NCBI RefSeq assembly: GCF_014191725.1
Contig: NZ_JACHWZ010000001.1
Span: 248,001-312,000, forward strand
DNA length: 64,000 nt
Reading direction: 5' to 3'
From: Microbulbifer rhizosphaerae
GTDB lineage: Bacteria > Pseudomonadota > Gammaproteobacteria > Pseudomonadales > Cellvibrionaceae
The position numbers and the translations under genes are program-made. Positions 1 to 9,042 of the stretch are shown here, piece by piece (the first letter of the stretch is position 1; each line of letters opens with the position of its first letter). Below the pieces are notes generated by a model. The model made no database searches and was not told the origin of the DNA. It saw only the letters and a list, made by a program, of their open reading frames with translations.

Positions 1-1
1 A

Positions 2-424
2 ACACAGGCCCGGTCGAAGCTGTTTGAGCAACTGGCCGGGGAGGAGCGGACCCTGGTGTTTTACGAGGCCCCACACCGGGTGGTGGACACCCTGGAGGCG
101 ATGGCGGAAGCCTTTGGCGGCGAGCGCGAGGCAGTGATCGCGCGGGAGCTGAGCAAGGCGTTCGAAACCATTCGCCTGGCCCCGCTGGCGGAGCTGGTCG
201 CCTGGGTGCGCGCGGACAGCGACCAGCAGCGCGGCGAAATCGTGCTGCTGGTGCGCGGCGCGGAGCTGCGCCAGGGCGAAGCGCTGGACAGCGAGGCCGA
301 GCGGATAATGAAACTGCTGCTCGCGGAGCTTCCACCCAAACGCGCCGCCGCTCTGGGTGCGGAGATCACCGGTGTGAACAAGAAGGTCCTGTATAACTGG
401 AGCCTGGAGCAGAAGTCCCCGTAG
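2..424 (+). CDS. rsmI: RsmI, 16S rRNA 2'-O-methyltransferase, C-terminal part
   Basis: The 5' end lies outside the window; the frame is open from base 2 to the stop at 422-424. RsmI methylates the ribose of C1402 of 16S rRNA using S-adenosylmethionine. The visible part has the family segment VFYEAPHRVVDTLEAM, then ARELSKAFETI, and the C-terminal helix-turn-helix-like tail ending in ITGVNKKVLYNWSLE. About 140 residues are present, roughly the C-terminal half. In gammaproteobacteria rsmI usually lies directly before rnpB and mraZ; here two extra genes separate it from rnpB. Confidence 0.93.
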   Translation, partial: TQARSKLFEQLAGEERTLVFYEAPHRVVDTLEAMAEAFGGEREAVIARELSKAFETIRLAPLAELVAWVRADSDQQRGEIVLLVRGAELRQGEALDSEAERIMKLLLAELPPKRAAALGAEITGVNKKVLYNWSLEQKSP

Positions 425-452
425 GGCGGGGGTCATGGATGGCCCGAGTCAC

Positions 453-496
453 TGTCTCGCAAAAGGCCACCGGCATCGGGACTTTCGCATCTCGCC
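453..496. repeat. Degenerate half copy of palindromic repeat family A
   Basis: This stretch resembles one arm of the long inverted repeats at 4164-4291 and 7941-8052: CTCGCAAA, then ACCGGCATC, then TTCGCATC in the same order. The second arm is missing. It lies in the 330-base gap between rsmI and the ATP-grasp gene, which otherwise holds only another palindromic repeat. Confidence 0.5.
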
Positions 497-510
497 CCTA
501 CGACGCGCTG

Positions 511-606
511 TCGTCGTTCCGGCGCAGGAACGTCATGCCGGACTTGATCCGGTACCGGAACCCAGATGCCACTGGACTGGATACCGGCCTGCGCCGGTAT
601 GACGAA
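511..606. repeat. Palindromic repeat, family E (CCGGCG...CGCCGG type)
   Basis: Two imperfect palindromes (around GTTCCGGCGCAGGAAC and ATACCGGCCTGCGCCGGTAT) flank a short centre and end in GTATGACGA. The same unit recurs at 29584-29663, 38770-38799 and inside dnaE2 near 54340-54368. No gene is convincing in the gap 425-754. Confidence 0.7.
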
Positions 607-754
607 TCAGTGAGAGCTTGATTGGAAACAGAGTGACCACCGAATCGAGTGGAACCGAATCAAGGGCCGTGACAATGGCCGATGCCCGGTTAGCGACTAA
701 TCTCCCTAGAGGGCCCGTTCCGGGCAGCGGAACCAATCAATGCGGGAGCCTGGC

Positions 755-2068
755 ATGACGACCCACGTCTTTGTCATCGGCCTGGATGAATTCCATCTCC
801 GGCAACTGCAGACCATTCGCAATGCCGACGCCTATGCCTTCCACGGCCTTCTGCCCTATGACATGGTGGTCAATCCCGAGACCTATCCCATCGAGGACAT
901 GATCGAGCATGGGAGGCGGGAACTCGCGGGGGCTGGCGTCCCGGTGGATGCCATCATCGGTCACTGGGACTTTCCCACCACGGCACTTCTGGCCGTCTTC
1001 CGCCGGGATCACGGGCTTCCCGGGGCCAGCCTCGCCGCCACCCTGATCGCCGATCACAAGTACTGGAGCCGACTTCGCCAGCGCGAGGTGATCCCCGGGC
1101 ACATTCCTGATTTCCAGAGCCTGAACCCCTTCGACCCGGAGGCGGAGGATCAGATCGAGCTGGATTTCCCCTTTTGGATCAAGCCGGTGATCGGATTCTC
1201 CTCCCAGATGGTCTATCGGGTGGCGGATCCCCGGGAGCTGCGCCAGGCCTTGTCGGGAATTCGGGAGGGGATCGGCCGCTTTGGCGACCCCTTCGCTCGC
1301 CTGATGGAGCGCGCCGGTCTCCCGGCCAACATTCCCCGGGAAATCGACGCCAACCACTGCGTGCTGGAGAAGCCCATCGACGGCTGGCAGTGCACCCTCG
1401 AGGGGTATATCCAGCATGGCAAGGTGGTGGTCTACGGCACGGTGGACTCCATTCGCGAAGGGGCGCTGCGCTCTTCCTTCGCCCGCTACGAATTTCCCTC
1501 CCAACTGCCGCGGGAGGTCAGGGAACGGATGGTGGCCGTCACCGAACGGGCCGTGCCTGCCCTGGACCTGGACGACACCCCCTTCAACGTAGAGTTTTAC
1601 TGGGATCGGGAGAGCGACCGGATCCGGCTGCTGGAGGTCAATACCCGGATATCCAAGTCCCACTCCCCCCTGTTCGCCGACGTGGCCGGAGCCTCCCATC
1701 ACGAGGTGGCGGTGGACGTGGCGCTGGGGCGTAAGCCGGATTTTCCCCGCTGGGAGGGCGAACACAGCGTCTCTACAAAATTCATGCTGCGCCGCTTCGA
1801 GGACGGGATCGTCACCCGGGTTCCCACCGCGGCTGAACTCACTGCTCTGGAGTCGGAATTCCCCGGCGCGCGGATCCAGGTCGAAGTGAAAGAGGGGGAT
1901 CGTCTGTCTGAACTCCGCGGCCAGGAGGTCTACAGCTACGAGGTAGCCGTGATCTTCATGGGCGGCCGGGACCATCGCGAACTCGAGGCCCGCTACCGCG
2001 AACTGGCAAAGAGGCTGCCCCTGGAGTTCCAGTCTCTGCCCGGCGAGAGGCCGGCTCAGGCCGGATGA
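755..2068 (+). CDS. ATP-grasp domain protein
   Basis: About 437 residues. An N-terminal Rossmann-like domain (HVFVIGLDEFHLRQLQ) is followed by an ATP-grasp fold: the ADHKYWSRL segment, the strand FPFWIKPVIGFSS carrying the ATP-binding lysine, and the metal-binding strand FNVEFYW then IRLLEVNTR. ATP-grasp enzymes join a carboxylate to an amine, thiol or similar via an acyl phosphate; the substrate cannot be told. ATG 755 is preferred to ATG 740 because GGGAG lies at 744-748. It is followed 28 bases later by a CocE-type hydrolase, so a ligase/hydrolase pair in one transcript is likely. The pair is unusual between rsmI and rnpB. Confidence 0.8.
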   Translation: MTTHVFVIGLDEFHLRQLQTIRNADAYAFHGLLPYDMVVNPETYPIEDMIEHGRRELAGAGVPVDAIIGHWDFPTTALLAVFRRDHGLPGASLAATLIADHKYWSRLRQREVIPGHIPDFQSLNPFDPEAEDQIELDFPFWIKPVIGFSSQMVYRVADPRELRQALSGIREGIGRFGDPFARLMERAGLPANIPREIDANHCVLEKPIDGWQCTLEGYIQHGKVVVYGTVDSIREGALRSSFARYEFPSQLPREVRERMVAVTERAVPALDLDDTPFNVEFYWDRESDRIRLLEVNTRISKSHSPLFADVAGASHHEVAVDVALGRKPDFPRWEGEHSVSTKFMLRRFEDGIVTRVPTAAELTALESEFPGARIQVEVKEGDRLSELRGQEVYSYEVAVIFMGGRDHRELEARYRELAKRLPLEFQSLPGERPAQAG

Positions 2069-2096
2069 CGACAGACGTCTTTGAAGGAGTCGCACC

Positions 2097-4121
2097 TTGA
2101 AGATCATCGATCCCCTGCCGCGACCGATCCGCGATATCGAGCACGCGTGGATTCCCATGAGCGACGGAACCCGGCTGGCGGCGCGGATCTGGATGCCGGA
2201 GAACGTCGAAGCCGACCCGGTTCCCGCCATCCTGGAGTACATTCCCTACCGTCGACGGGATAACACACGGGCCCGGGACGACATCATGCACCCATGGTTC
2301 GCTGCCCACGGCTACGCCTGCGTTCGGGTGGACATTCGCGGAAGCGGGGATTCGGAAGGCGTGCTGGAAGATGAGTATCTGCAGCAGGAACTCGACGACG
2401 GGGTGGAGATCCTCCGCTGGATCGCCCGACAGCCCTGGTGTGACGGTAAGGTGGGCATGATCGGGATCTCCTGGGGCGGCTTCAATGGACTGCAGATCGC
2501 CGCCCTCAGGCCCCCGGAACTCAAGGCCGTGGTGAGTGTGGCCTCCACCGACGACCGCTACGCGGACGACGTCCACCATATGGGCGGTTGCCTGCTGGGG
2601 GACAACCTCTCCTGGGCCTCCACCATGTTCGCCTTCAACTCCCTGCCGCCGGATCCGCAGATCGTGGGGGAGCGATGGCGGGAACTGTGGTTTCAGCGAC
2701 TCCGGGGCAGTGGTTTCTGGCTGGAGAAGTGGCTGCGCCATCAGCGAAGGGACGAATACTGGAAGCACGGCTCGGTCTGCGAGGAGTGGAGTGCCATCCA
2801 GTGTCCGGTAATGGCCGTCTCCGGTTGGGCGGACGGCTACACCAACGCGGTATTCCGGCTGCTGGCCAAGCTGCAAGTGCCCCGCCTGGGCCTGGTGGGG
2901 CCCTGGAGCCATAAGTATCCCCACCAGGGAATCCCCGGGCCCGCCATCGGGTTCCTCCAGGAATGCCTGCGCTGGTGGGATCACTGGTTAAAGGGGAAGG
3001 AGACCGGGATCATGGACGAGCCCATGCTCCGGGCCTGGATGCAGGATCACGAGCCCCCCACTACCTTCTATGAGGAGCGCCCCGGCCGCTGGGTTGGAGA
3101 ACCCGAGTGGCCCTCGCCGAACAACCGGGAGTATCCCCTGACTCTGGCCAGCCCCGGGACCCTGGAATGGCCCGGGGCGGAAGTGGCAGAGAAAATAATG
3201 ACCATACAGTCTCCCCTTTCGGTGGGGCTTTTCGCCGGCAAATGGTGTTCCTACGCCGCCACCCCGGACCTGCCCCACGACCAGCGCGAAGAGGATGGTG
3301 GCGCTTTGGTCTTCGATTCCGCTCAACTGGGGGAATCCCTGGAGATCCTCGGGGCCCCCCGGCTGGAGTTGGAACTCGCCGCCGACCGGCCGGTGGCGAT
3401 GCTGGCCGTCCGCCTGTCCGACGTTGCTCCCGACGACAAGGCGACCCGGGTGACCTACGGACTGCTCAACCTCACCCACCGCGAAGGGTCGGAGGCGCCC
3501 CGGCCCCTGGAGCCGGGCAAGCGCTACCGCATCCGGATGGAGCTCAACAACATCGGTCACTCCTTTCCCTCGGGCAACCGTCTGCGGCTGTCGATCTCCA
3601 CCTCCTACTTCCCTTTGGCCTGGCCGGCCCCGGAGCCGGTTCGGCTGACCATCTTTACCGGAGTCAGCCGCCTGGTGCTGCCCGAGCGCCCCCGCCGGGA
3701 CGCCGAGGATCAGGCCATCGCCTTTCCCCCGCCGGAAGGTGCCCGGCCCCTGGCCACCCGGAGGGTCCAGGCGGGCCAGCACAAGTGGCGCGTGATCCGG
3801 GATCTGGAAACCGACATCTCCACCCTGGAGGTGATTAACGATGACGGTGTCGTTCACATCGAATCGGTGGACCTGGAGATGCAGCGAAAGGCCCTGGAGT
3901 GGTACAGCTACCGGGGATACGATTACACCTCCCCGCGGGGGGAGACGCTTTGGGAGTGGGGTTACCGGCGGGGAGACTGGGAAATCCGCACGGTAACCCA
4001 CACGGTGCTCGATTCCACCCCCTCCCATTTCTGCATTCACGCCGCCTTGGACGCCTACGAGGGAAAGAAGCGGGTCTATTCCGACAACTGGGACGTAAAA
4101 ATACCCAGGGACCTGATCTGA
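2097..4121 (+). CDS. CocE/NonD family hydrolase (S15-type alpha/beta hydrolase)
   Basis: 674 residues. The N-terminal alpha/beta-hydrolase domain has the CocE/X-Pro dipeptidyl peptidase signatures: YIPYRRRDN, the oxyanion region VRVDIRGSGDSEG, and the nucleophile elbow GMIGISWGGFNG (GxSxxG serine). SGWADGYTN and GLVGPWSHKYPHQG are the usual Asp and His segments. The C-terminal half is the jelly-roll domain (VRLSDVAPD, NNIGHSFPSGNRLRLSIS). Members hydrolyse esters or amides such as cocaine, glutaryl-7-ACA or X-Pro peptides. The TTG start at 2097 follows AAGGAG at 2084-2089, and no other start fits as well. No signal peptide is seen, so it is probably cytoplasmic and acts with the ATP-grasp enzyme. 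Confidence 0.88.
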   Translation: MKIIDPLPRPIRDIEHAWIPMSDGTRLAARIWMPENVEADPVPAILEYIPYRRRDNTRARDDIMHPWFAAHGYACVRVDIRGSGDSEGVLEDEYLQQELDDGVEILRWIARQPWCDGKVGMIGISWGGFNGLQIAALRPPELKAVVSVASTDDRYADDVHHMGGCLLGDNLSWASTMFAFNSLPPDPQIVGERWRELWFQRLRGSGFWLEKWLRHQRRDEYWKHGSVCEEWSAIQCPVMAVSGWADGYTNAVFRLLAKLQVPRLGLVGPWSHKYPHQGIPGPAIGFLQECLRWWDHWLKGKETGIMDEPMLRAWMQDHEPPTTFYEERPGRWVGEPEWPSPNNREYPLTLASPGTLEWPGAEVAEKIMTIQSPLSVGLFAGKWCSYAATPDLPHDQREEDGGALVFDSAQLGESLEILGAPRLELELAADRPVAMLAVRLSDVAPDDKATRVTYGLLNLTHREGSEAPRPLEPGKRYRIRMELNNIGHSFPSGNRLRLSISTSYFPLAWPAPEPVRLTIFTGVSRLVLPERPRRDAEDQAIAFPPPEGARPLATRRVQAGQHKWRVIRDLETDISTLEVINDDGVVHIESVDLEMQRKALEWYSYRGYDYTSPRGETLWEWGYRRGDWEIRTVTHTVLDSTPSHFCIHAALDAYEGKKRVYSDNWDVKIPRDLI

Positions 4122-4163
4122 AAGCATTCGAAGGGCTCTGGACTCTGTAGCCAGTTCAGTGGC

Positions 4164-4291
4164 GGCCCTGATGCCGGGGGCTGTTTGCCGGAAACGGGCT
4201 AGGCGCCCCCCCCGTAAATACATCCCTGTACGCTCTACGCGGCCGTCCCTGGCCGCGTAAGGTCCGGCAAACAGCCCCCGGCATCAGGGCC
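4164..4291. repeat. Long inverted repeat, family A, perfect 28-bp arms
   Basis: The arms at 4164-4191 and 4264-4291 are exact reverse complements (GGCCCTGATGCCGG followed by GGCTGTTTGCCGG). About 72 bases lie between them. A sister copy lies at 7941-8052 and a half copy at 453-496. No open frame is convincing inside. It could be a MITE-like or REP-like element or form a large RNA hairpin. Confidence 0.8.
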
Positions 4292-4320
4292 TTCGATTCA
4301 AACTCCGCGATACTTTTGGA

Positions 4321-4355
4321 GTCCCGAGTCCCGAGTCCCGAGTCCCGAGTCCCGA
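4321..4355. repeat. Tandem 7-bp repeat, five copies of GTCCCGA
   Basis: Five perfect head-to-tail copies, just upstream of the rnpB promoter. The same unit appears inverted, about two copies, near 24078-24092 downstream of ftsZ. It looks like a simple-sequence tract; no function can be assigned. Confidence 0.85.
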
Positions 4356-4366
4356 GTCAATATCCC

Positions 4367-4395
4367 TTGCATCCCCCTTCCCGCCACATTACCCT
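4367..4395 (+). promoter_or_regulatory. Putative sigma-70 promoter of rnpB
   Basis: TTGCAT at 4367-4372 and TACCCT at 4390-4395 are separated by 17 bases. The predicted start, about seven bases on, coincides with the 5' end of the RNase P RNA, which supports an otherwise modest match. Confidence 0.5.
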
Positions 4396-4401
4396 TCGCC
4401 G

Positions 4402-4769
<368 letters not shown>

Positions 4770-4779
4770 ATTTCAGCTT

Positions 4780-4815
4780 CCCCTCCGCGAGTCAGTCGCG
4801 GAGGGGATCGCTTTT
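4780..4815 (+). terminator. Rho-independent terminator of rnpB
   Basis: A perfect 11-bp stem (CCCTCCGCGA paired with TCGCGGAGGG and one more pair), a five-base loop, then ATCGCTTTT. It begins about ten bases after the RNase P RNA ends. Confidence 0.8.
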
Positions 4816-4952
4816 CGCTGTTTACCCCTTTGTTTTATCTCCGCCCTCTGGAAAGGCTGAAATCTTTCTTTTCTTTGCCCTGCGACCCAACTGTTGATCG
4901 AAGTCTCTGCGGATCATAGAATGATATGATGCATCATAACTAAGACTTGATT

Positions 4953-5676
4953 ATGAAAACAAAACCGAAACTGCCTTCCCGCCATCTGGCCTTCGCAGGC
5001 GTCATTTTTCTATTGGGAAGCCCTTCCCTCCTGGCTGGTGATTATTCCCAGCAGGAATTGGAAGAGGTGGTCGTGGTCTCCAAGAAGCAGCCGTACCGCG
5101 GCGATACGCCGCTGGAATCCCTGCCGCAGGCGATACGGGTTCTCTCCGGCGATTCGCTCGCCGAAATGGGCGTCGTGGAGTTTCAGGGTGCGCTGGATTT
5201 CGCCAGCGGCGTGGCGCGCCAGAATAATTTCGGCGGGCTCTGGGACAGTTTCGCCGTCCGCGGCTTTGCCGGTGACGAAAATGTACCCTCCGGATACCTG
5301 ATCAATGGCTTCAATGCCGGCCGGGGCTTTAGCGGCCTCCGGGATATCTCCAATATCGAGCGCATCGAGGTGATGAAAGGACCCGGTTCGGCGCTATACG
5401 GGCGCAGCGAGCCGGGCGGAACCATACCGAACCGCAGAAGTACGCGTTGAACCCCTCCCTGCTGTTCAACCTCTCCGACGGCACCTCCCTGTCGTACGAG
5501 CTGGAGCTGGTGGAGCAGGAGGCCCTGTTCGACCGCGGCATCGTCGCCATCGACGGCGACCCGGAGGTGCTGCCGGTGAGCCGGTTTCTCGGCGACCCGC
5601 AGAACGGACCCACAAATGGTGGACCATGCCCGGCGCCCCGCTTACTTATACCCTGGGCATGCGTTACAGTCTGTAA
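4953..5676 (+). pseudogene. TonB-dependent siderophore-type receptor, collapsed remnant
   Basis: Three pieces of one outer-membrane receptor can be read in shifting frames. Residues 1-165 from ATG 4953 give a signal peptide ending in SLLAGDYS, a TonB-box-like EEVVVVSKK, and the plug domain up to RIEVMKGPGSALYGRSEPGGTI, then a stop at 5448. Another frame from about 5430 continues as barrel sequence KYALNPSLLFNLSDGTSLSYE to PVSRFLGDP near 5600. A last frame gives the C-terminal strand APLTYTLGMRYSL and the stop at 5674-5676. Most of the roughly 700-residue barrel is gone, so it cannot work as a receptor. The plug piece may still be translated. Confidence 0.88.
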
Positions 5677-5698
5677 TGCGATAGGGAGCGTCAATTCT

Positions 5699-6895
5699 AT
5701 GAATAGCACTTCAACAACCGTACCAGTTTTTTCTTCAGCCGCTACGGCTTCGGGAGAAGCTGTCACCAGGTCGCGTATCGCGTCGATCGATATTATGCGT
5801 GGGTTGGTGATCCTGCTGATGCTGGTCGACCACGTGCGGGAAAGGCTCTACCTGCATATGCAGGTTTCCGATCCGATGGATGTGACCAGCACCTCGCCCG
5901 GCCTGTTTTTTACCCGCTGGTCGGCCCACTTCTGCGCGCCCACTTTTATATTTCTGACCGGCCTGTCCGCTTGGCTGTACGCCCATCCGGCGAGAGGAGG
6001 GCTCCGCTCGCCGAGTACTTTTCTGTTCAAGCGCGGAATTTTTCTGTTGTTCCTCGAGATGGCGCTGATCAATTTTTCCTGGCTTGGCAGCTATCAAACC
6101 CTGTGGCTGCAGGTTATCTGGGCCATTGGCCTGAGCATGATCGCGCTCTCCCTGCTGGTAAAACTGCGCTACTGGATAATCGGCGCGCTGGGTTTCCTGA
6201 TCGTTTTCGGCCACAACCTGTTGACCCCGATCAGTTTTTCTCCCGGCGAATTCGGCTACAGCCTCTGGACCATACTCCACGACCGCGGCTTCCTGCTGGA
6301 CAGCGAAACCCTGCGCATCAAGATCAGCTATCCGGTGCTGCCCTGGATCGGCGTCATTCTGCTGGGATATTTTGCCGGTCCACTCTACGCGCGTGCAGTG
6401 GACTCTGTGCACCGCCGGAAAATGCTGTTGGCATTGGGACTTGGCTGTCTGGCACTGTTGCTGGTGTTACGCGGTTTTAATCTCTATGGTGAAACGCTTC
6501 CCTGGGTTGATGGGCAGACTGCGCTGCAGACGTTGATGTCCTTTGTCAATTTCACCAAATACCCGCCGTCGCTGTCATTCCTGTTGATGACGCTCGGCGT
6601 GATGTTTTTGCTGCTGGCGTGGTTCGAAAACCGCGGCGGCAGAATGCCCGATATATTGGAGACCTTCGGTTCCGTGCCGATGTTTTTCTACATCCTGCAC
6701 CTCTACGTCCTGCTGGTCGGCTACGAGATCCTGCTGGTGATTTTCGGTCCCAACCATGGCGAACGCTTCGGTGTTGACCACCTCTGGTGGATCTGGCTGA
6801 TCGCGGGACTGCTGTCGGTGCTGCTCTATTTCCCCGCTCAGGCCTTCGCCCGGTTCAAGCACGGCACCAACCGCGCCTGGGCCAAATACCTCTGA
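5699..6895 (+). CDS. DUF1624 / heparan-alpha-glucosaminide N-acetyltransferase-like membrane protein
   Basis: 398 residues. It starts with SRIASIDIMRGLVILLMLVDHVRE, the signature of the DUF1624 group of multispanning acyltransferases, in which a membrane-embedded arginine/histidine core moves an acyl group across the membrane. About ten hydrophobic segments follow, among them FILHLYVLL-like YILHLYVLLVGYEIL near residue 330. The frame is open further upstream but reads the receptor remnant out of phase; ATG 5699 after GGGAG (5684-5688) is the sensible start. The substrate is unknown. Confidence 0.8.
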   Translation: MNSTSTTVPVFSSAATASGEAVTRSRIASIDIMRGLVILLMLVDHVRERLYLHMQVSDPMDVTSTSPGLFFTRWSAHFCAPTFIFLTGLSAWLYAHPARGGLRSPSTFLFKRGIFLLFLEMALINFSWLGSYQTLWLQVIWAIGLSMIALSLLVKLRYWIIGALGFLIVFGHNLLTPISFSPGEFGYSLWTILHDRGFLLDSETLRIKISYPVLPWIGVILLGYFAGPLYARAVDSVHRRKMLLALGLGCLALLLVLRGFNLYGETLPWVDGQTALQTLMSFVNFTKYPPSLSFLLMTLGVMFLLLAWFENRGGRMPDILETFGSVPMFFYILHLYVLLVGYEILLVIFGPNHGERFGVDHLWWIWLIAGLLSVLLYFPAQAFARFKHGTNRAWAKYL

Positions 6896-7084
6896 CGGGT
6901 GCGGCCGCGCCCCGGTTGGGGCAACGGTCAGCCTTCGGAGCCTGTCCATCAACTTTGCATCATATATGACCGGCGGGCGGTTCCTTTCCCTCCGTTCCGC
7001 TGCCGAAATGAACCTGGCGGGAAAAGCATTCCCGCCGCGCCCTTCCTTCCGCTCCGTTAAATTTCCCGCCATTCGGTCAATACT

Positions 7085-7104
7085 CTGTTAGTGTTCGCTA
7101 ACAG
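7085..7104. promoter_or_regulatory. Operator-like palindrome CTGTTAG-N6-CTAACAG
   Basis: Perfect 7-bp arms around a six-base centre, in the style of TetR-family operators. No TetR-type gene lies nearby, so it may be orphaned or serve a distant regulator. Confidence 0.35.
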
Positions 7105-7230
7105 ATGTGGATTCAATCCCATCGAGGCCGAAGTTAAAGTAATATCTCATCTTGAATAAGTAAGTGCTTGCTTCACGGCGCATTTGCGGTGCCGAAAACC
7201 CTCTGTCAACTCACCGGTTACCCCCTGCAG

Positions 7231-7257
7231 GCCGCGAAATTACTGGGATTTCGCGGC
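7231..7257 (+). terminator. Hairpin, perhaps a terminator ahead of the dcw promoter
   Basis: A perfect 10-bp stem GCCGCGAAAT / ATTTCGCGGC with a seven-base loop, followed by ATTTTG. The T-run is short, so termination is uncertain. It would insulate the dcw promoter from upstream transcription. Confidence 0.45.
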
Positions 7258-7275
7258 ATTTTGCCGTTGATTTCC

Positions 7276-7303
7276 TTGACTTTGTGCAGACCAGATTTAT
7301 AGT
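7276..7303 (+). promoter_or_regulatory. dcw cluster promoter (Pmra type)
   Basis: TTGACT at 7276-7281 and TATAGT at 7298-7303 with a 16-base spacer. Transcription would begin near 7310, just before the MraZ-type repeats and about 150 bases before mraZ. Confidence 0.72.
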
Positions 7304-7310
7304 GTCGCAA

Positions 7311-7366
7311 GTGGAAAAAAGTGGAAATTTGTGGAGTTTGGTGGTTTATTTGAGTTTGTAAGTGGG
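7311..7366 (+). promoter_or_regulatory. MraZ operator: GTGG repeats at exact 10-bp spacing
   Basis: GTGG occurs at 7311, 7321, 7331 and 7341, one helical turn apart, and GTGGG again at 7362. MraZ is known to bind TGGGN-type direct repeats at 10-bp spacing in the promoter of its own operon and to repress it. The position right after the promoter fits autoregulation of the dcw cluster. Confidence 0.72.
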
Positions 7367-7456
7367 TATTCACCAGTGTGTGGATGAAAAACGCGCAAAC
7401 CCACGACTACACAACAATGCACCCACGGGTATTTGAACAGCAGGCTTGGACAAAAA

Positions 7457-7900
7457 GTGTATCTGGGCAGCCACGCAATCAATATGGACGCCAAAGGGCG
7501 TCTGGCCATTCCGGCGCGGGTCCGCGACTCGCTGCTGGAAGATTGTGCCGGCCGCCTGGTGGTCACCGCCCATACCGAAGAGCGCTGCCTGCTGGTGTAC
7601 CCGGAGCCCCAGTGGCAGGAAATCCTGCCCAAGATCGAGGCCCTGTCCAGCTTCAACAAAGTGGCGCGCCGCGCCCAGCGATTGCTGATCGGCTACGCCT
7701 GCGAGCTGCAGGTGGACGGCAACGGCCGCGTACTGATTCCGCCGACCCTGCGCGAATACGCCGGCCTGGAAAAGAAACTGATGCTGGTGGGGCAGGGTAA
7801 GAAACTGGAGCTGTGGAGTGAGGACCGCTGGATGGACTGGCTCGACAGCAGTGAGGGAGAGGGCGAGATGCCGGAAGAGATGGCTTCGCTCTCTTTATGA
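7457..7900 (+). CDS. mraZ: MraZ, transcriptional regulator of the dcw cluster
   Basis: 147 residues from GTG 7457; two AbrB-like SpoVT/MraZ repeats. Each holds the DxxGR signature: [15 protein letters not shown] near residue 12, and [20 protein letters not shown] near residue 88. MraZ binds DNA as a ring oligomer and represses the dcw promoter. A TTG at 7433 in the same frame would add eight residues, but the family normally begins about ten residues before the first AINMD, favouring GTG 7457. It is followed by a family A repeat and then rsmH. Confidence 0.93.
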   Translation: MYLGSHAINMDAKGRLAIPARVRDSLLEDCAGRLVVTAHTEERCLLVYPEPQWQEILPKIEALSSFNKVARRAQRLLIGYACELQVDGNGRVLIPPTLREYAGLEKKLMLVGQGKKLELWSEDRWMDWLDSSEGEGEMPEEMASLSL

Positions 7901-7940
7901 TTTTTGGAGACTCAAAGTGAGTCGGCAAGCGTGATGCGAA

Positions 7941-8052
7941 GGCCCTGATGCCGGTAGCTGTTTGCGAGACTGTTGGCGAGAGGGACCTCGCCGACAAGCC
8001 CCCAGGGATGGGTATACGGCGTGCCTCGCAAACAGCTACCGGTAGCAGGGCC
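7941..8052. repeat. Long inverted repeat, family A, second copy
   Basis: The arms at 7941-7968 and 8025-8052 (GGCCCTGATGCCGG, AGCTGTTTGCGAG) match with about three mismatches. It sits between mraZ and rsmH inside the dcw transcript, where it could form a 28-bp RNA stem. Confidence 0.8.
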
Positions 8053-8100
8053 GCCCCAGAGCCCAATCGTCCGGGCCTAAAAATAGAGGAGAAAAGCTGT

Positions 8101-9042
8101 TTGTCGCAAGAACTGCACCGCAGCGTGCTATTGCGCGAAGCCGTGGACGCCCTGGTCACCGACCCGGGCGGCTTTTATATAGACGGCACTTTCGGTCGCG
8201 GCGGACACAGCGCGGCGATCCTGCAGCGGCTGAACAGCGAGGGGCGTCTGCTGGGTATCGACAAGGACCCCCAGGCGGTGGCCTATGCCGGCGAACGCTT
8301 TGCCGATGACAGGCGCTTCACCATCTGGCACGGCTCCTTCGCCACAATGGACGAGGCCGCGGAAGAACATCGCGGAGAAGTCAGCGGCATCCTGCTCGAC
8401 CTGGGCGTGTCCTCCCCCCAGCTGGACCAGGCCGAGCGGGGCTTCAGCTTTATGCAGGACGGCCCGCTGGATATGCGCATGGACACCAGCCGCGGCATCA
8501 GCGCTGCCGAATGGGTCAACAGCGAGTCGGAAGCGGAGTTGGCGCGGGTCTTCAGGGAATACGGCGAAGAGCGCTTCGCCCGGCGTATGGCCGCAGCCAT
8601 AGTGCGGCGCCGGGCAGAAAAGCCCTTCCGGCGCACCCTGGACCTGGCGGAAGTGGTCAAGGTGGCCAATCCCGCCTGGGAAAAGGGCAAGCACCCGGCG
8701 ACGCGGGTGTTCCAGGCGATCCGTATCCATATAAATGGAGAGCTGGAAGACCTGGAGCAGGCGCTGGAAAAATCCCTGCAACTGCTCGCCCCCGGCGGGC
8801 GGCTGGTAGTGATCAGCTTCCACTCGCTGGAAGACCGGCTGGTAAAGCGCTTTATCCGCGACCAGGAGCGCGGGCCGAAATTGCCCCGCGGCCTGCCGGT
8901 GATGGACAGCCAGATCGCAAGGAAACTGCGCTCCATGGGCAAAGCGGTCCGCGCCGAAGCCGGTGAAGTGGATGAAAACCTGCGCTCACGCAGTGCGGTA
9001 ATGCGGGTGGCCGAAAGGTTGGGTGGAGAGAAACTGCCGTGA
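8101..9042 (+). CDS. rsmH: RsmH (MraW), 16S rRNA C1402 N4-methyltransferase
   Basis: 313 residues. The SAM-binding motif [11 protein letters not shown] lies at about 27-37; family blocks [27 protein letters not shown] and [16 protein letters not shown] follow. It methylates the base of C1402, the same nucleotide whose ribose RsmI modifies. The start is TTG 8101 behind GAGGAG at 8086-8091. The frame is open far upstream through the repeat at 7941-8052, but that extension has no family similarity. It overlaps ftsL by four bases. Confidence 0.95.
   Translation: MSQELHRSVLLREAVDALVTDPGGFYIDGTFGRGGHSAAILQRLNSEGRLLGIDKDPQAVAYAGERFADDRRFTIWHGSFATMDEAAEEHRGEVSGILLDLGVSSPQLDQAERGFSFMQDGPLDMRMDTSRGISAAEWVNSESEAELARVFREYGEERFARRMAAAIVRRRAEKPFRRTLDLAEVVKVANPAWEKGKHPATRVFQAIRIHINGELEDLEQALEKSLQLLAPGGRLVVISFHSLEDRLVKRFIRDQERGPKLPRGLPVMDSQIARKLRSMGKAVRAEAGEVDENLRSRSAVMRVAERLGGEKLP

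Larger units (their letters stand above)
6896..7275. other. Intergenic region upstream of the dcw promoter
   Basis: No convincing gene. It holds two perfect inverted repeats described separately (7085-7104 and 7231-7257). The rest shows no pattern I can name. Confidence 0.6.

Noticed and set aside
439-621. Small plus-strand frame after rsmI
   Set aside because: Lies in palindromic repeats; no homology.
737-2242. Long minus-strand open frame (501 codons) opposite the ATP-grasp gene
   Set aside because: It mirrors the plus-strand gene, which has clear family motifs; its own translation is rich in Gly/His/Pro with no domain. High GC leaves such mirror frames open.
5447-5698. N-terminal extension of the DUF1624 protein
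   Set aside because: It reads the receptor relic, partly as receptor sequence; ATG 5699 has a binding site and the family start follows.
7948-8100. N-terminal extension of RsmH
   Set aside because: It is translated from the family A repeat and lies before a better ribosome binding site and TTG start.
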